Positions 41,181-50,214 of a DNA stretch of 64,000 nucleotides are shown here, one piece after another. Position 1 is the first letter of the stretch; each line of letters opens with the position of its first letter. The DNA comes from Oxalobacteraceae bacterium UBA4003. GTDB lineage: Bacteria; Pseudomonadota; Gammaproteobacteria; Burkholderiales; Burkholderiaceae_D. The stretch is from contig DGBN01000046.1 of NCBI GenBank assembly GCA_002384815.1, positions 31,040-95,039 of the forward strand. The letters run 5' to 3'. Both the position numbers and the translations under genes were made by a program. Under the pieces are notes generated by a model. The model was not told the origin of the DNA. It worked only from the letters and a program-made list of their open reading frames with translations, and did not search any database.

Positions 41181-41201
41181 CTGAAACCTTTAAATCAAAA
41201 T

Positions 41202-41603
41202 TTATTTTTCGACTGCTTCCGCCGTGTACTCGCGCACGGTTTTCAGCAGACTATCTTTAGTGAATGGCTTGGTGAGGTAGGCATCGGAGCCGACCATCGC
41301 ACCGCGCGCCCGATCAAACAAGCCATCCTTGGATGACAGCATAATGACGGGCGTTGCATGGAATTTGGCACTTTTCTTGATCAGTGCACAGGTTTGGTAG
41401 CCATCGAGACGAGGCATCAGAATATCGCAGAAGATGAGCGCTGGCTTGTGGTCATTCATTTTTGCGAGTGCATCAAAACCGTCATCCGCCAGCACGACCT
41501 TGTAACCTGCCTGCCCAAGAAAGATCTCTGCCGAACGACGAATGGTGCTGCTATCGTCGATCACCATGATTTTCATGTCGGCACTATCCAGTGATATTGT
41601 CAT
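41202..41603 (-). CDS. pilG: Single-domain response regulator PilG
   Basis: 133 residues; the core starts at MKIMVIDDSSTIRRSAEIFL, so a start nine codons in (41576) is an alternative. The phosphoacceptor lies in ALIFCDILMPRLDGYQTC and the switch Lys in AYLTKPFTKDSL. PilG relays the PilL signal to pilus extension. It is first of the operon pilG-pilH-pilI-pilJ-pilL. The rubredoxin gene lies 145 bases upstream on the same strand, so a promoter should lie between 41,604 and 41,748; no consensus one stood out. Confidence 0.95.
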   Translation of the reverse strand: MTISLDSADMKIMVIDDSSTIRRSAEIFLGQAGYKVVLADDGFDALAKMNDHKPALIFCDILMPRLDGYQTCALIKKSAKFHATPVIMLSSKDGLFDRARGAMVGSDAYLTKPFTKDSLLKTVREYTAEAVEK

Positions 41604-41748
41604 GAGTCATCTCGTTAAACTGTGTCCACAATATACGGCGCAACAGTAACAAAAAGCAAGATTCTTTAGGCCAACTACCACTGTGCAAATCAATGCCCGT
41701 GGTTTTTCAACAAAAATGCCAAAGTCGCAACACGAGCGGCAATCCGGA

Positions 41749-41943
41749 TTAGACCGCCACCATTTCGAAATCTTCCTTGCGTGCACCGCATTCCGGACAA
41801 GTCCAGTTCATCGGCACATCGGCCCAGCGGGTCCCTGCAGCAATGCCTTCTTCCGGCAAACCGGCGGCTTCGTCGTAAATCCAGCCGCAAATCAGGCACA
41901 TCCAGGTTTGAAACGGTTCATTCGAGTTTTCGTTAATGCTCAC
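41749..41943 (-). CDS. Rubredoxin
   Basis: 64 residues from a GTG at 41943, which has GAAGGG about nine bases upstream; an ATG ten codons further back (41973) would add MCILLEGLSA, which is not family-like. The single Fe(Cys)4 site is seen as WMCLICGWIYDE and NWTCPECGARKEDFE. It is a small cytoplasmic electron carrier. Its position between the pil-chp operon and the divergent ThiD-like gene is common in Burkholderiales; the redox partner is unknown. Confidence 0.93.
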   Translation of the reverse strand: MSINENSNEPFQTWMCLICGWIYDEAAGLPEEGIAAGTRWADVPMNWTCPECGARKEDFEMVAV

Positions 41944-41996
41944 GGCAGACAGCCCTTCAAGTAAAATGCACAATCAGCTATCTTAATATACCCGCC

Positions 41997-42842
41997 GTGC
42001 AAAACCAAACTTCTCCGCTTATATTAACCTTTGGCCCGACCGACCCTGTGGGTGCCGTCGGCATTCAGGCCGATCTGGCCTCTTTTGCCGCCATGGGCTG
42101 CCACGGCCTGTCGGTCGTCACCGCGCTATTCATAGGCGATACCGCACGGGTTGAAGACATGCAGGTCATTGATGCCGACTGGGTCTCCGATCAGGCGCGC
42201 GTGGTGCTGGAAGACATGCCAGTCGCTGCCTTCAAGGTCGGCGCTGTCGGCAGCATAGAAAACGTCTCCGCCATTGCAGAAATTGTTTCCGACTACCCGG
42301 ACATCCCGCTGATTTTCGATCCCTTCCTGTCCTCGCTGCCCGACCAGGGAGCGGAAGGCGAAGACATGCTGATGGCGACCCGCGAGTTGCTGATCCCGCA
42401 AACCACCGTTTTAATTCTCTCCGGCGTCGAACTGGCGCGCATAGCAGAAACCTGGCGCGAGCCGTCGGAAGAAGACATGATGGCAGTCGATGCCATGCGT
42501 TTGATCGAAATGGGTTGCGAATATGTATTCGTCACCGGCACGCCATCCGACCTGACCGATGTTGCCAACACGCTGTTCGATGAAGGCGGCGTCATCCGTC
42601 ACGACAACTGGCAACGCATTTCAGGTTCCTACAGCGGTGCCGGCGCGACCCTGTCTGCCACCATTGCGGCCTTGCTTGCAAATGGACTGGATATTCCGGA
42701 AGCCGTATTCGAAGCGCAGGAATTCACCATTGCCTCCATCGCCAATGCGCAGCGTCTGGGCATGGGCAGGCTGGTACCCGATCGCTATTTCTGGGCACGT
42801 GAAAGTGACGAAGAGATCGACCTCACGCCACCACTGCAGTAA
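41997..42842 (+). CDS. ThiD-like (hydroxymethylpyrimidine/phosphomethylpyrimidine kinase family) protein with altered motifs
   Basis: 281 residues, GTG start at 41997. The ribokinase-fold ThiD layout is clear, but hallmark motifs deviate. The N-terminal G-(T/S)-DPSGGAG-IQADL reads GPTDPVGAVGIQADL. The catalytic anion-hole GTGC-TLSA is SGAGATLSATIAA, lacking the usual threonine and cysteine. The family's PN-x-x-E motif is LSGVELA. It may therefore be a kinase of different specificity or a non-catalytic paralogue. It is divergent from rubredoxin and 27 bases upstream of hemL, so probably co-transcribed with it; no thiamine gene is nearby. Confidence 0.75.
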   Translation: MQNQTSPLILTFGPTDPVGAVGIQADLASFAAMGCHGLSVVTALFIGDTARVEDMQVIDADWVSDQARVVLEDMPVAAFKVGAVGSIENVSAIAEIVSDYPDIPLIFDPFLSSLPDQGAEGEDMLMATRELLIPQTTVLILSGVELARIAETWREPSEEDMMAVDAMRLIEMGCEYVFVTGTPSDLTDVANTLFDEGGVIRHDNWQRISGSYSGAGATLSATIAALLANGLDIPEAVFEAQEFTIASIANAQRLGMGRLVPDRYFWARESDEEIDLTPPLQ

Positions 42843-42869
42843 ATTCTTTTTTCATTTCACGGTTCTCGC

Positions 42870-44159
42870 ATGTCATCCAATAACGAAATTCTTTTCGCCC
42901 GCGCTCAAAAAAGTACGCCGGGCGGCGTTAATTCGCCAGTCCGTGCCTTCCGTTCTGTCGGTGGCACACCACGTTTCATTAACCGCGCTGAAGGTCCTTA
43001 CTTCTGGGATGCCGACGATAGACGCTACATCGATTACATCGGCTCATGGGGTCCTGCAATCGTCGGTCATGCGCACCCGGATGTCGTCAAGGCGGTGCAG
43101 GATGCAGCGACGCGCGGCCTGAGTTTCGGCGCGCCGACCGAAGGCGAAATCCAGATGGCGGAATTGATCTGCCAACTGGTGCCATCGATCGAACAGGTAC
43201 GTCTGGTTTCCAGCGGTACCGAAGCCGCGATGAGCGCCCTGCGCCTGGCGCGTGGCGCAACCGGCCGCGACAAGATCATCAAGTTTGAAGGCTGCTATCA
43301 CGGGCATGCCGATTCACTGCTGGTGAAAGCCGGCAGCGGCTTGCTGACCTTCGGCAACCCGACTTCGGCCGGCGTACCGGAAGATTTCGCCAGGCACACG
43401 CTGGTACTCGACTATAACAATCCACAGCAACTAGCAGATACCTTCAAGGAAATCGGTGACCAGATTGCCTGCGTAATCGTCGAGCCGGTTGCCGGCAATA
43501 TGAATCTGCTGCCGGCCACACCTGAGTTCCTGCAAACCATGCGCAAGGTCTGCTCGCAATACGGCGCTGTATTGATTTTTGATGAAGTGATGTCCGGCTT
43601 CCGCGTCGCACTTGGCGGTGCACAATCGATTTACGATATCCAGCCGGATCTGACGGTATTGGGCAAAGTAATAGGCGGCGGTTTGCCGGTCGCCGCTTTC
43701 GGCGGTCGTGCCGATCTGATGCAGCATCTTGCGCCTTTGGGTGGCGTGTATCAGGCCGGCACCTTGTCGGGCAATCCGGTTACCGTTGCCGCTGGTTTGG
43801 CAACATTGAAATTGATACAGGCTCCCGGTTTTTACGAATCTCTGACAACGCAAACGACAAAACTGGTGACAGGTTTTACCGCAGCAGCGCGCGCAACCAA
43901 TATCTCGTTCTCCGCCAATTCTGTGGGCGGCATGTTTGGCATGTATTTCGCCACAGAGAAACCACTGTCTTATACAGAAATGATGCAGTGCGATACAGCG
44001 CAGTTCAATACCTTCTTCCACGCCATGCTGGACGCCGGCATCTATCTGGCACCGTCGGCGTTTGAAGCCGGCTTTGTGTCCGCACAGCACGACGACGCAA
44101 CGATCGAAGCGAGTATTGCTGCGGCCCGTACTGCATTTGCAAAACTGGCAGGGAAATAA
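42870..44159 (+). CDS. hemL: Glutamate-1-semialdehyde 2,1-aminomutase
   Basis: 429 residues. It converts glutamate-1-semialdehyde to 5-aminolevulinate in the C5 route to tetrapyrroles. The N-terminal ARAQKSTPGGVNSPVRAF and the PLP lysine, Lys266 in LGKVIGGGLPVAAFGG, are intact, as are FEGCYHGHADSLLVKAG and the family-specific C-terminal region (GGMFGMYFATEKP). Length is normal. It follows the ThiD-like gene, and a hairpin follows its stop. Confidence 0.97.
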   Translation: MSSNNEILFARAQKSTPGGVNSPVRAFRSVGGTPRFINRAEGPYFWDADDRRYIDYIGSWGPAIVGHAHPDVVKAVQDAATRGLSFGAPTEGEIQMAELICQLVPSIEQVRLVSSGTEAAMSALRLARGATGRDKIIKFEGCYHGHADSLLVKAGSGLLTFGNPTSAGVPEDFARHTLVLDYNNPQQLADTFKEIGDQIACVIVEPVAGNMNLLPATPEFLQTMRKVCSQYGAVLIFDEVMSGFRVALGGAQSIYDIQPDLTVLGKVIGGGLPVAAFGGRADLMQHLAPLGGVYQAGTLSGNPVTVAAGLATLKLIQAPGFYESLTTQTTKLVTGFTAAARATNISFSANSVGGMFGMYFATEKPLSYTEMMQCDTAQFNTFFHAMLDAGIYLAPSAFEAGFVSAQHDDATIEASIAAARTAFAKLAGK

Positions 44160-44168
44160 AATCCGGCT

Positions 44169-44194
44169 TTCCACGCGCAGCAATGCGCGTGGAA
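44169..44194. terminator. Hairpin between convergent hemL and corA
   Basis: Perfect 10-bp stem TTCCACGCGC / GCGCGTGGAA with a 6-base loop. There is no true T-tract on either side, so termination is plausible but not certain; it could serve both genes. Confidence 0.6.
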
Positions 44195-44216
44195 AAGAAA
44201 CGGCAGGGAAATCCTC

Positions 44217-45185
44217 TTATTTTTTCAGCCAGCCGCGACGACGGAAATACCAGAACGGCGTCACCGCAGAAGCGACCATCAATACAATTGCCAGCGGATA
44301 GCCTAGGGACCAATCCAGCTCCGGCATAATCCTGAAGTTCATCCCGTAAATACTGGCGATCAGAGTTGGTGGCAGAAAAGCGACCGAGGCGACAGAAAAA
44401 ATCTTGATGATTTTATTCTGGTTGATGTTAATGAAGCCAACCGTGGCATCCATCAGGAAATTGATCTTGTCGAACAGGAAAGCGGTGTGGCCGTCCAGCG
44501 ACTCGATGTCGCGCATAATCTGCCGCGCCTCGTCAAACTGCTCTGAATTCAACAGGCGACCGCGCATCAAAAAGCTGACGGCACGACGCGTATCCATCAT
44601 GTTGCGTCGTATGCGCCCGTTCAAATCCTCCTCCTGCGCAATCGCACTCAAGGCGCTGGCGGCATCTGCATCGGTAAGTTCTTCCTGCAGAACGGAATGG
44701 CTGACCTTGTCCAGGTTTTCATAGACGCCCTCCAGCACATCCGCCGAATACTCGGCATCGGTTGCATACAAATCGAGCAATACATCCTTGTAATCGGCAA
44801 TCGAACCAGGACGCGAACGCGCGCGCATGCGTACCAGACGGAAGATAGGCAAATCTTCCGAGTGAACAGAAAACAGCATGTCCTTGGCCAGAATGAAAGC
44901 CACCGTGATCACGCGTGACGGGCCATCATCTTCTTCCAGCAGGAAGTCGGTACGCAGATGCAGATCGCCGTTTTCCGCTTCGTAATAACGGGCCGACGCT
45001 TCAATATCCTTGACTTCATCTTCGTCCGGCAGGGTCACGCCGTAAATACTCTTGACCCAATCACGTTCGTGATCATTCGGATCTGTCAGATCAACCCATA
45101 CCGGCGTAGTGTTTTCAAGATCGGCACGGCTGTCGATGTTAACCTGATTCAGGCGACCATTTTGCAATACAAATACATTGATCAT
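44217..45185 (-). CDS. corA: CorA-family magnesium/cobalt transporter
   Basis: 322 residues from the ATG at 45185, preceded by GGGAGAGC; the frame extends nine codons upstream without similarity. The large cytoplasmic N-domain is followed by two C-terminal membrane helices; the selectivity motif YGMNF lies after TM1 (ASVAFLPPTLIASIYGMNF), with MPELDW in the loop and a basic C-terminus RRRGWLKK. It forms a pentameric channel for Mg2+ uptake. The upstream region is unusually rich in hairpins (see the next entry). Confidence 0.95.
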   Translation of the reverse strand: MINVFVLQNGRLNQVNIDSRADLENTTPVWVDLTDPNDHERDWVKSIYGVTLPDEDEVKDIEASARYYEAENGDLHLRTDFLLEEDDGPSRVITVAFILAKDMLFSVHSEDLPIFRLVRMRARSRPGSIADYKDVLLDLYATDAEYSADVLEGVYENLDKVSHSVLQEELTDADAASALSAIAQEEDLNGRIRRNMMDTRRAVSFLMRGRLLNSEQFDEARQIMRDIESLDGHTAFLFDKINFLMDATVGFININQNKIIKIFSVASVAFLPPTLIASIYGMNFRIMPELDWSLGYPLAIVLMVASAVTPFWYFRRRGWLKK

Positions 45186-45498
45186 AAGCTCTCCCAGTCG
45201 CGTCAGAGACACCAGCCATTACTGATGTAACACACAACCCATCCCGCAGAGCGGCTCTGCGGGGTCATTAAATTTTGAGGGAACGCGGCCGTCAAACAGG
45301 CCTGGACGCGACCACCCACCGAATCGGCGAGAGGCGCTATGGAGCATAAGCGTTAAGCGCTATCTCGCAGATTGACCGTCAAAAACGGCTGACAACATAA
45401 ATAAGGACTACCCAAGACGGGTCTCCGGAAACGAAAACAGCGCAAGTGTACTGACAAGTCCAACGGCAGGCAAGTCACTCCGGTTGACATATGTATTA
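45186..45498 (-). other. Hairpin-rich non-coding region upstream of corA
   Basis: 313 bases with no convincing gene. On the corA strand it can form at least two stable hairpins: CCCGCAGAGC / GCTCTGCGGG at 45243-45263, and an imperfect stem GCGAGA-GCGC / GCGC-TCTCGC at 45327-45368. It does not match, by eye, the M-box or the Mn-sensing yybP-ykoY consensus. It could be a regulatory leader of corA, but neither a promoter nor an antiterminator pair could be fixed. Confidence 0.45.
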
Positions 45499-46197
45499 TT
45501 ATCGCGGCAATTCGGCCGAACCCATACGGCGCAAAATCAATTCCGTTCGACGTCCCAGATAGGCGGTACCGCGATGCGTGTCATAGAACCGCGGGTTCGG
45601 TAGCATGACCGCCAGCCGTGCAGCCTGTGCCGCACTCAGTTGCGCTGCCGACGTACCGTAATAATGCCGGGCGGCGGCTTCGGCGCCAAAAACACCGACA
45701 CCCCACTCGACGACGTTTAAATAAATTTCAAAAATACGCTCTTTGTCCATCCAGTATTCGAGCATATAAGTAATCACCACTTCCTGTCCTTTGCGGATAT
45801 AGCTGCGATCGCCGGACAGGAACAGATTCTTTGCCAGTTGCTGCGTGATGGTCGAACCGCCTGCCACCACCCTGCCTTTCCTGATATTTTTTTCGTGGGC
45901 TTTTTCCAGTGCTACCCAATCGATACCTTCATGACCGGAAAAGTTGGCGTCTTCAGAAGCGATAATCGCACGCTTCAGATTATTGGAAATGCGATTGTAC
46001 GGAACCCATTTATGCTTGAGTTTCGCCGGCGGATTCTTGTTCTGCAACAACGATAGTTGCTGGCGCATGAAACTGGTGGAATCAGGGTTGTGATTGACCC
46101 ACCAGCCTATTTGCAAAAAGAAATAAAGCTGCATCAGCAGAACCAGCAAAATCGGCACCAGAATCAGCCAGAACAATAGCTTGCGCAGAATTTTCAT
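45499..46197 (-). CDS. mtgA: Monofunctional biosynthetic peptidoglycan transglycosylase
   Basis: 232 residues. It polymerises lipid II into glycan strands. One N-terminal membrane anchor (LLFWLILVPILLVLLMQLYF) precedes a GT51 domain with the catalytic Glu in IIASEDANFSGHEGIDW, then GGSTITQQLAKNLFLSGDRS and ERIFEIYLNVVEWG. All GT51 motifs are present and there is no transpeptidase domain. It follows aroE on the same strand after 37 bases. Confidence 0.96.
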   Translation of the reverse strand: MKILRKLLFWLILVPILLVLLMQLYFFLQIGWWVNHNPDSTSFMRQQLSLLQNKNPPAKLKHKWVPYNRISNNLKRAIIASEDANFSGHEGIDWVALEKAHEKNIRKGRVVAGGSTITQQLAKNLFLSGDRSYIRKGQEVVITYMLEYWMDKERIFEIYLNVVEWGVGVFGAEAAARHYYGTSAAQLSAAQAARLAVMLPNPRFYDTHRGTAYLGRRTELILRRMGSAELPR

Positions 46198-46234
46198 TTT
46201 ATCGATTCAAATGGAAGCGTGGATCGCGCAAGAC

Positions 46235-47056
46235 CTAGAGCTGTGCACGCAATTCTGCAAATACCGCAGCGGTCTCGGGACGTACGCCGCGCCACAGATA
46301 AAACGATTCTGCCGCCTGCTCCACCAGCATGCCAAGGCCATCGCGCGCGATCGCGCCGTGTTGTGTCGCAAAGCGCATGAAGGCTGTCGGCTGTGCGCCA
46401 TACATCATGTCGTAAGCCAGCGTATGCGCAGAAAAAACGCGCGGCGAAATCGGCGGCACTTCCGATGCCAGGCTGGCCGCTGTTGCATTGATCACGATAT
46501 CGAAGGAATCTTCCAGATCTGCAAACGCGCCGACCTTCAGACGCGGCTGCGCGGCAAACCGATGCGCCAGATCCAGCGCCCTGGTGTGCGTGCGATTGGC
46601 CAATACCAGTCTGGCCGGCTGTTCGTGCAGCAAAGGCAGGAGTACGCCGCGCGCCGCGCCGCCAGCCCCCAGCAAGAGCACCGATTTATTGGCGATCTCA
46701 ATCTTGGCATTATGCACAATATCGCTGACCAGGCCAAAGCCATCGGTGTTATCGCCCAGCATTTCAGCGCCATCGAACTTCAAGGTATTGACTGCGCCGG
46801 CGGCACGCGCACGCTCGGTCAGCGCCGTCGCCAGCGCATACGCTTCCAGCTTGAAAGGCACCGTCACATTCAAACCCTTGCCGCCATTGCGCACAAAATC
46901 CTGTACTGTCGCCAGAAAACCGTCCAATGGTGCAAGCAGATGATCGTAGTGCATATCCTGCTGCGTCTGTGTGGCAAATCGTGCATGAATATCCGGCGAT
47001 TTGCTATGTGCTATCGGATTGCCGATGACGGCATAACGGTCAGTCATGATACTCAC
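46235..47056 (-). CDS. aroE: Shikimate dehydrogenase
   Basis: 273 residues. It reduces 3-dehydroshikimate with NADPH. The GTG at 47056 is preferred as start because GAGG lies seven bases upstream; an ATG three codons later is possible. Substrate residues are seen in YAVIGNPIAHSKSPDIH and GLNVTVPFKLEAY (catalytic Lys), and NTDGFG; the NADP loop is LLLGAGGAARGVLLPLL. It abuts the tonB-type gene with no gap, suggesting translational coupling. The other shikimate-pathway gene in the window is aroQ at 54043. Confidence 0.96.
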   Translation of the reverse strand: MSIMTDRYAVIGNPIAHSKSPDIHARFATQTQQDMHYDHLLAPLDGFLATVQDFVRNGGKGLNVTVPFKLEAYALATALTERARAAGAVNTLKFDGAEMLGDNTDGFGLVSDIVHNAKIEIANKSVLLLGAGGAARGVLLPLLHEQPARLVLANRTHTRALDLAHRFAAQPRLKVGAFADLEDSFDIVINATAASLASEVPPISPRVFSAHTLAYDMMYGAQPTAFMRFATQHGAIARDGLGMLVEQAAESFYLWRGVRPETAAVFAELRAQL

Positions 47057-47947
47057 TCATTGTCCTCGTGTTTCTGTTTGCAGCGCGTCATCGCGCGTGA
47101 AACTGAAGCGCGTAATGATTTCCCATACATCGTCCTTGCCGCTGGAACGCATATTCTCGGGAAATTTACCGAAGGGAACGGAACGCCGGACGATATTCAA
47201 CGCCGCCTGATCCAGCGCCGGATTGCCGGAAGAACGTTCAACCCGCGGTCCGCCATCCTTCATGTAGATCGTACCATCCTGAAAAATCGGGATGAAGAGA
47301 ATCAGCTCGCCATATAACTTCTTGCCGTCCTTCTGCGGAAAGTTGAGCGTACCGTATTTTTCTATTCGATCCTGGAAGGCTTTGTAATACGCGGCATAAC
47401 CAACCTCGCGTGTACTCGGCGTCACTTGTGTTTTTTTCGGCCGCTTGTTGTAATCCTCTATACTGCGTGCAATTTCCGCTTCGCGACGCAACAGAGCTTT
47501 CGCGCTATCCAGTATGTCGGTCGCATTGCGTTGCGGCAGCAGGTCTTTCACCGGCTCGACATCCGTCACCTGCGGCGCACGGAACGGAGTTTTCCTGGCC
47601 AACTGCGACAGTAGTTTCTGCTGATGCCGCTCCAGTTCTTCCACCTTGCGCCTGGCCGCCTTGGCGCTATCGCCATCTTCGCTTTGGCGTAAATCCGGCA
47701 ACGGCGATTTGGCGCGTCCGGTATCCGCATTGCCGCCACCGTCGAGATTGGCTTGCGCCAGCGCATCGGCTTTCAGCGGCGCCTTGTCATGCTTGGCGTT
47801 GACCAGTATCACTTCCAGCCCGGGATCAGTCGGCTGTAACTTGAACGCTTCCGGCACCGTAAAGCGTACAGCCAGCAACACAGCATGCGCCAGCACAGAC
47901 GCGGTGACGGCGATGGTAAGGGTGCGATTCTGGGCTAGGAATTTCAC
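47057..47947 (-). CDS. TonB-family energy transducer-like protein
   Basis: 296 residues. An N-terminal membrane anchor (LTIAVTASVLAHAVLLAVRF) is followed by a long charged periplasmic linker (residues about 50-190) and a C-terminal TonB-like domain (PRVERSSGNPALDQAALNIV, then RRSVPFGKFPENM). It probably transmits proton-motive force to an outer-membrane receptor, or is a TonB-fold envelope protein. No exbB or exbD is adjacent. It abuts aroE directly. An RNB ribonuclease gene lies 80 bases upstream on the same strand, the common Burkholderiales order rnb-tonB-aroE-mtgA. Confidence 0.88.
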   Translation of the reverse strand: MKFLAQNRTLTIAVTASVLAHAVLLAVRFTVPEAFKLQPTDPGLEVILVNAKHDKAPLKADALAQANLDGGGNADTGRAKSPLPDLRQSEDGDSAKAARRKVEELERHQQKLLSQLARKTPFRAPQVTDVEPVKDLLPQRNATDILDSAKALLRREAEIARSIEDYNKRPKKTQVTPSTREVGYAAYYKAFQDRIEKYGTLNFPQKDGKKLYGELILFIPIFQDGTIYMKDGGPRVERSSGNPALDQAALNIVRRSVPFGKFPENMRSSGKDDVWEIITRFSFTRDDALQTETRGQ

Positions 47948-48027
47948 GCGTGAAATGGCTGTCGCTGATAATAGAAGGAATGAATTCTACGGCAAACGCC
48001 CACCGAATTTAAGCAAGTTGCCATCTC

Positions 48028-50115
48028 TTATTTCGGCACGACTGTGGATGCGCGCTCTTCCTGCAATTCTTTCAGTGATTCGTCCAGCGGTTTTTCCACT
48101 GCTTCAGCTGCCACCTGCTCATCCGGCACCGGTTCGGCATCGCTTTCCAGCAAATCTTCACTCATGTCTTCATCGAGTTCGGCTTGCGGCGAGTTGCCAG
48201 CATCGTGCGTAATGTCGAGCAGACGCGCTTCTATCGTCAAATCAATTTCGTCCCAACGCAACAAATCAAGCCGGACTTGCGAGCCGCGTGCCACCTGCGG
48301 CATACCGGGTAATTTGATGACCAACGGAATATCGGTCAGACGCAGGATTTCTTCCTTCAAGACAGCCGCTTCGACCTTGATGGTTTCGTCCCTGCCTTTT
48401 TCCTGACTCAGCCAGCGCAGGCACCAGTAGCGCTCCATGTCGGACTGGAACGCAGCATAAGCGCTGTACGCAGCATCGAAGGCGGAAACGATCGCAAACA
48501 GATCCGCATCGCGTTGCTTGAACGGCGCCACCAGTTGTGCAGTCACCCCATTATCGACACAAGCGAGAATCTGCCATTGATTGACCAGATCGGTATAGCG
48601 ACGCAAAGGCGAAGTACTCCACGCATACTGATCGACGCCCAGACCCTGATGCGGCGCGGCATGCGTCTGCATGCGCACTTGCATCTTCGCCGCCCAGCCA
48701 TTACCCGAGCCGCCACCTTGTGCGCGATAAATGCCGGGTACGCCATGTTCGTGCAGCAGTTTGCCCCAGCTGCTGTTGGTAAGAATCGCCAGCTCGGCGA
48801 CGATCTTGTCCAGCGGTGCGCCACGTTTACGGCGCTGAATCGAGACCACATCATTTTCAACGTAGAAGTTGAAATCGACGCGATTATTCTGTTCCGGCCG
48901 CAAACCGAAACTTTCACGTTTGGCCATGCGCCCCTGCTCCAGTACCTGCGCCCATTTCCACAACAAGGAAATATCATCCTTGTAGGGATAATCACCAGCA
49001 CCTGCGGCAAGATTCTCTTCCGTGACATAGGCATCGAGATCGTTGTGGCGCAGATTGGCGGCAATCGGCACGCGTTCGGCACGCGTTTCACTCGCGATCA
49101 CCGACCAATCGGCCGGGTCCAGCGTCACATACAGCGATAGCGCAGGACAGACCCTGCCTTCAGCCAGCGTGTACGCATCGACCAGTTCATCCGGCAGCAT
49201 CGTGATCTTGTCGCCCGGCATATAGACGGTCGACAAACGCTGACGCGCAATCGCATCCAGCGCATCGTCGCGTTTGATGCCCAATGCAGGAGCTGCGATA
49301 TGAATACCGATGCACACCTTGCCATCCGGCAGCCGCGTGACAGACATCGCATCATCGATTTCCGTCGTCGTCACATCGTCGATGGAAAATGCCTGCACGT
49401 CGGCAAGCGGCAAGTCAGGTAACACAGGAATCGCGACTTCAGGAAACGCTATGCCTTTAGGGAAAAACTCAAACAGAAACCTGGAAAAATGCAGTTCCTT
49501 GGCCGAGGCAATACCGCCGACTGCCAGCATCAGGCGCTGCGGTGCCATCTGCAATTCGCCGCAGGCGGTGTCCAGCGCCTTGTACTCGATGGAATTCTTG
49601 TCCGGCTTGAATAACAGTTGTCGCACCAGCGGACGCATCGCTTCCGGCAGACGGTGGGCCTTCAACTCTTCTACGTATTGCGCCTGAATCAAGGCCTGTT
49701 GACGTTTCTTCTCCAGGCCTGCCAGCGCCGCTTTCAACGACGCCTCCGGCGCGGCCTTGTAACGGCCCTTGCCTTTTTTGTAGAAATAAATCGGCGCCGC
49801 ATGCAAACGCAATATCAAACCCGCAGCCTCATGCGGCTTGGGCGTATGACCAAAATATTCTGTGCCCAATTCGGCAAAGCCGAACTCTTCCTGCCCTGCC
49901 ACTTCCCACAGAAAATCGAGATCGATGTCTTCTGCTATGGCATGTGCATCCACCATGAATTCGGTCGGAGATGGCGACGCAAACTGCAACAGCACATCCT
50001 TGGCGCGAACTTTGGCGCGCTTGCCCGAAGGCATTTCAACCTGAAATGCCTCGCCCTGCTGCGACATCGATACGCCGGCCTTGAAGTCACCGGATTCATC
50101 AAAAAATAGATTCAT
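48028..50115 (-). CDS. RNB-domain exoribonuclease (RNase II/R family)
   Basis: 695 residues. The catalytic RNB domain occupies about residues 220-560, with acidic ligands in DDVTTTEIDDAMSVTRLP and the family segment YMPGDKITMLPDELVDAYTL. The PLRRYTDLVNQWQ motif near residue 510 is the typical RNB C-terminal signature. A short C-terminal region follows that may hold an S1-like fold, then an acidic tail (AELDEDMSEDLLESDAEPVP). It degrades RNA 3' to 5'. The N-terminal cold-shock region is divergent, as in other Burkholderiales RNB proteins. The gene starts the minus-strand run ending in mtgA. Confidence 0.92.
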   Translation of the reverse strand: MNLFFDESGDFKAGVSMSQQGEAFQVEMPSGKRAKVRAKDVLLQFASPSPTEFMVDAHAIAEDIDLDFLWEVAGQEEFGFAELGTEYFGHTPKPHEAAGLILRLHAAPIYFYKKGKGRYKAAPEASLKAALAGLEKKRQQALIQAQYVEELKAHRLPEAMRPLVRQLLFKPDKNSIEYKALDTACGELQMAPQRLMLAVGGIASAKELHFSRFLFEFFPKGIAFPEVAIPVLPDLPLADVQAFSIDDVTTTEIDDAMSVTRLPDGKVCIGIHIAAPALGIKRDDALDAIARQRLSTVYMPGDKITMLPDELVDAYTLAEGRVCPALSLYVTLDPADWSVIASETRAERVPIAANLRHNDLDAYVTEENLAAGAGDYPYKDDISLLWKWAQVLEQGRMAKRESFGLRPEQNNRVDFNFYVENDVVSIQRRKRGAPLDKIVAELAILTNSSWGKLLHEHGVPGIYRAQGGGSGNGWAAKMQVRMQTHAAPHQGLGVDQYAWSTSPLRRYTDLVNQWQILACVDNGVTAQLVAPFKQRDADLFAIVSAFDAAYSAYAAFQSDMERYWCLRWLSQEKGRDETIKVEAAVLKEEILRLTDIPLVIKLPGMPQVARGSQVRLDLLRWDEIDLTIEARLLDITHDAGNSPQAELDEDMSEDLLESDAEPVPDEQVAAEAVEKPLDESLKELQEERASTVVPK

Positions 50116-50214
50116 TCAATACTTTGCTTGTTTGGTTGTTCGTCGAACAGGTGCACTCGCCAATCGACTCCACATGTACAGCAGGAACCGATTACGCATT
50201 TATCCAGCCCACCC

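Noticed and set aside
45484..45500. Consensus TTGACA on the plus strand near TATTAT
   Set aside because: Spacing to any -10 is wrong and it would drive transcription antisense into mtgA.
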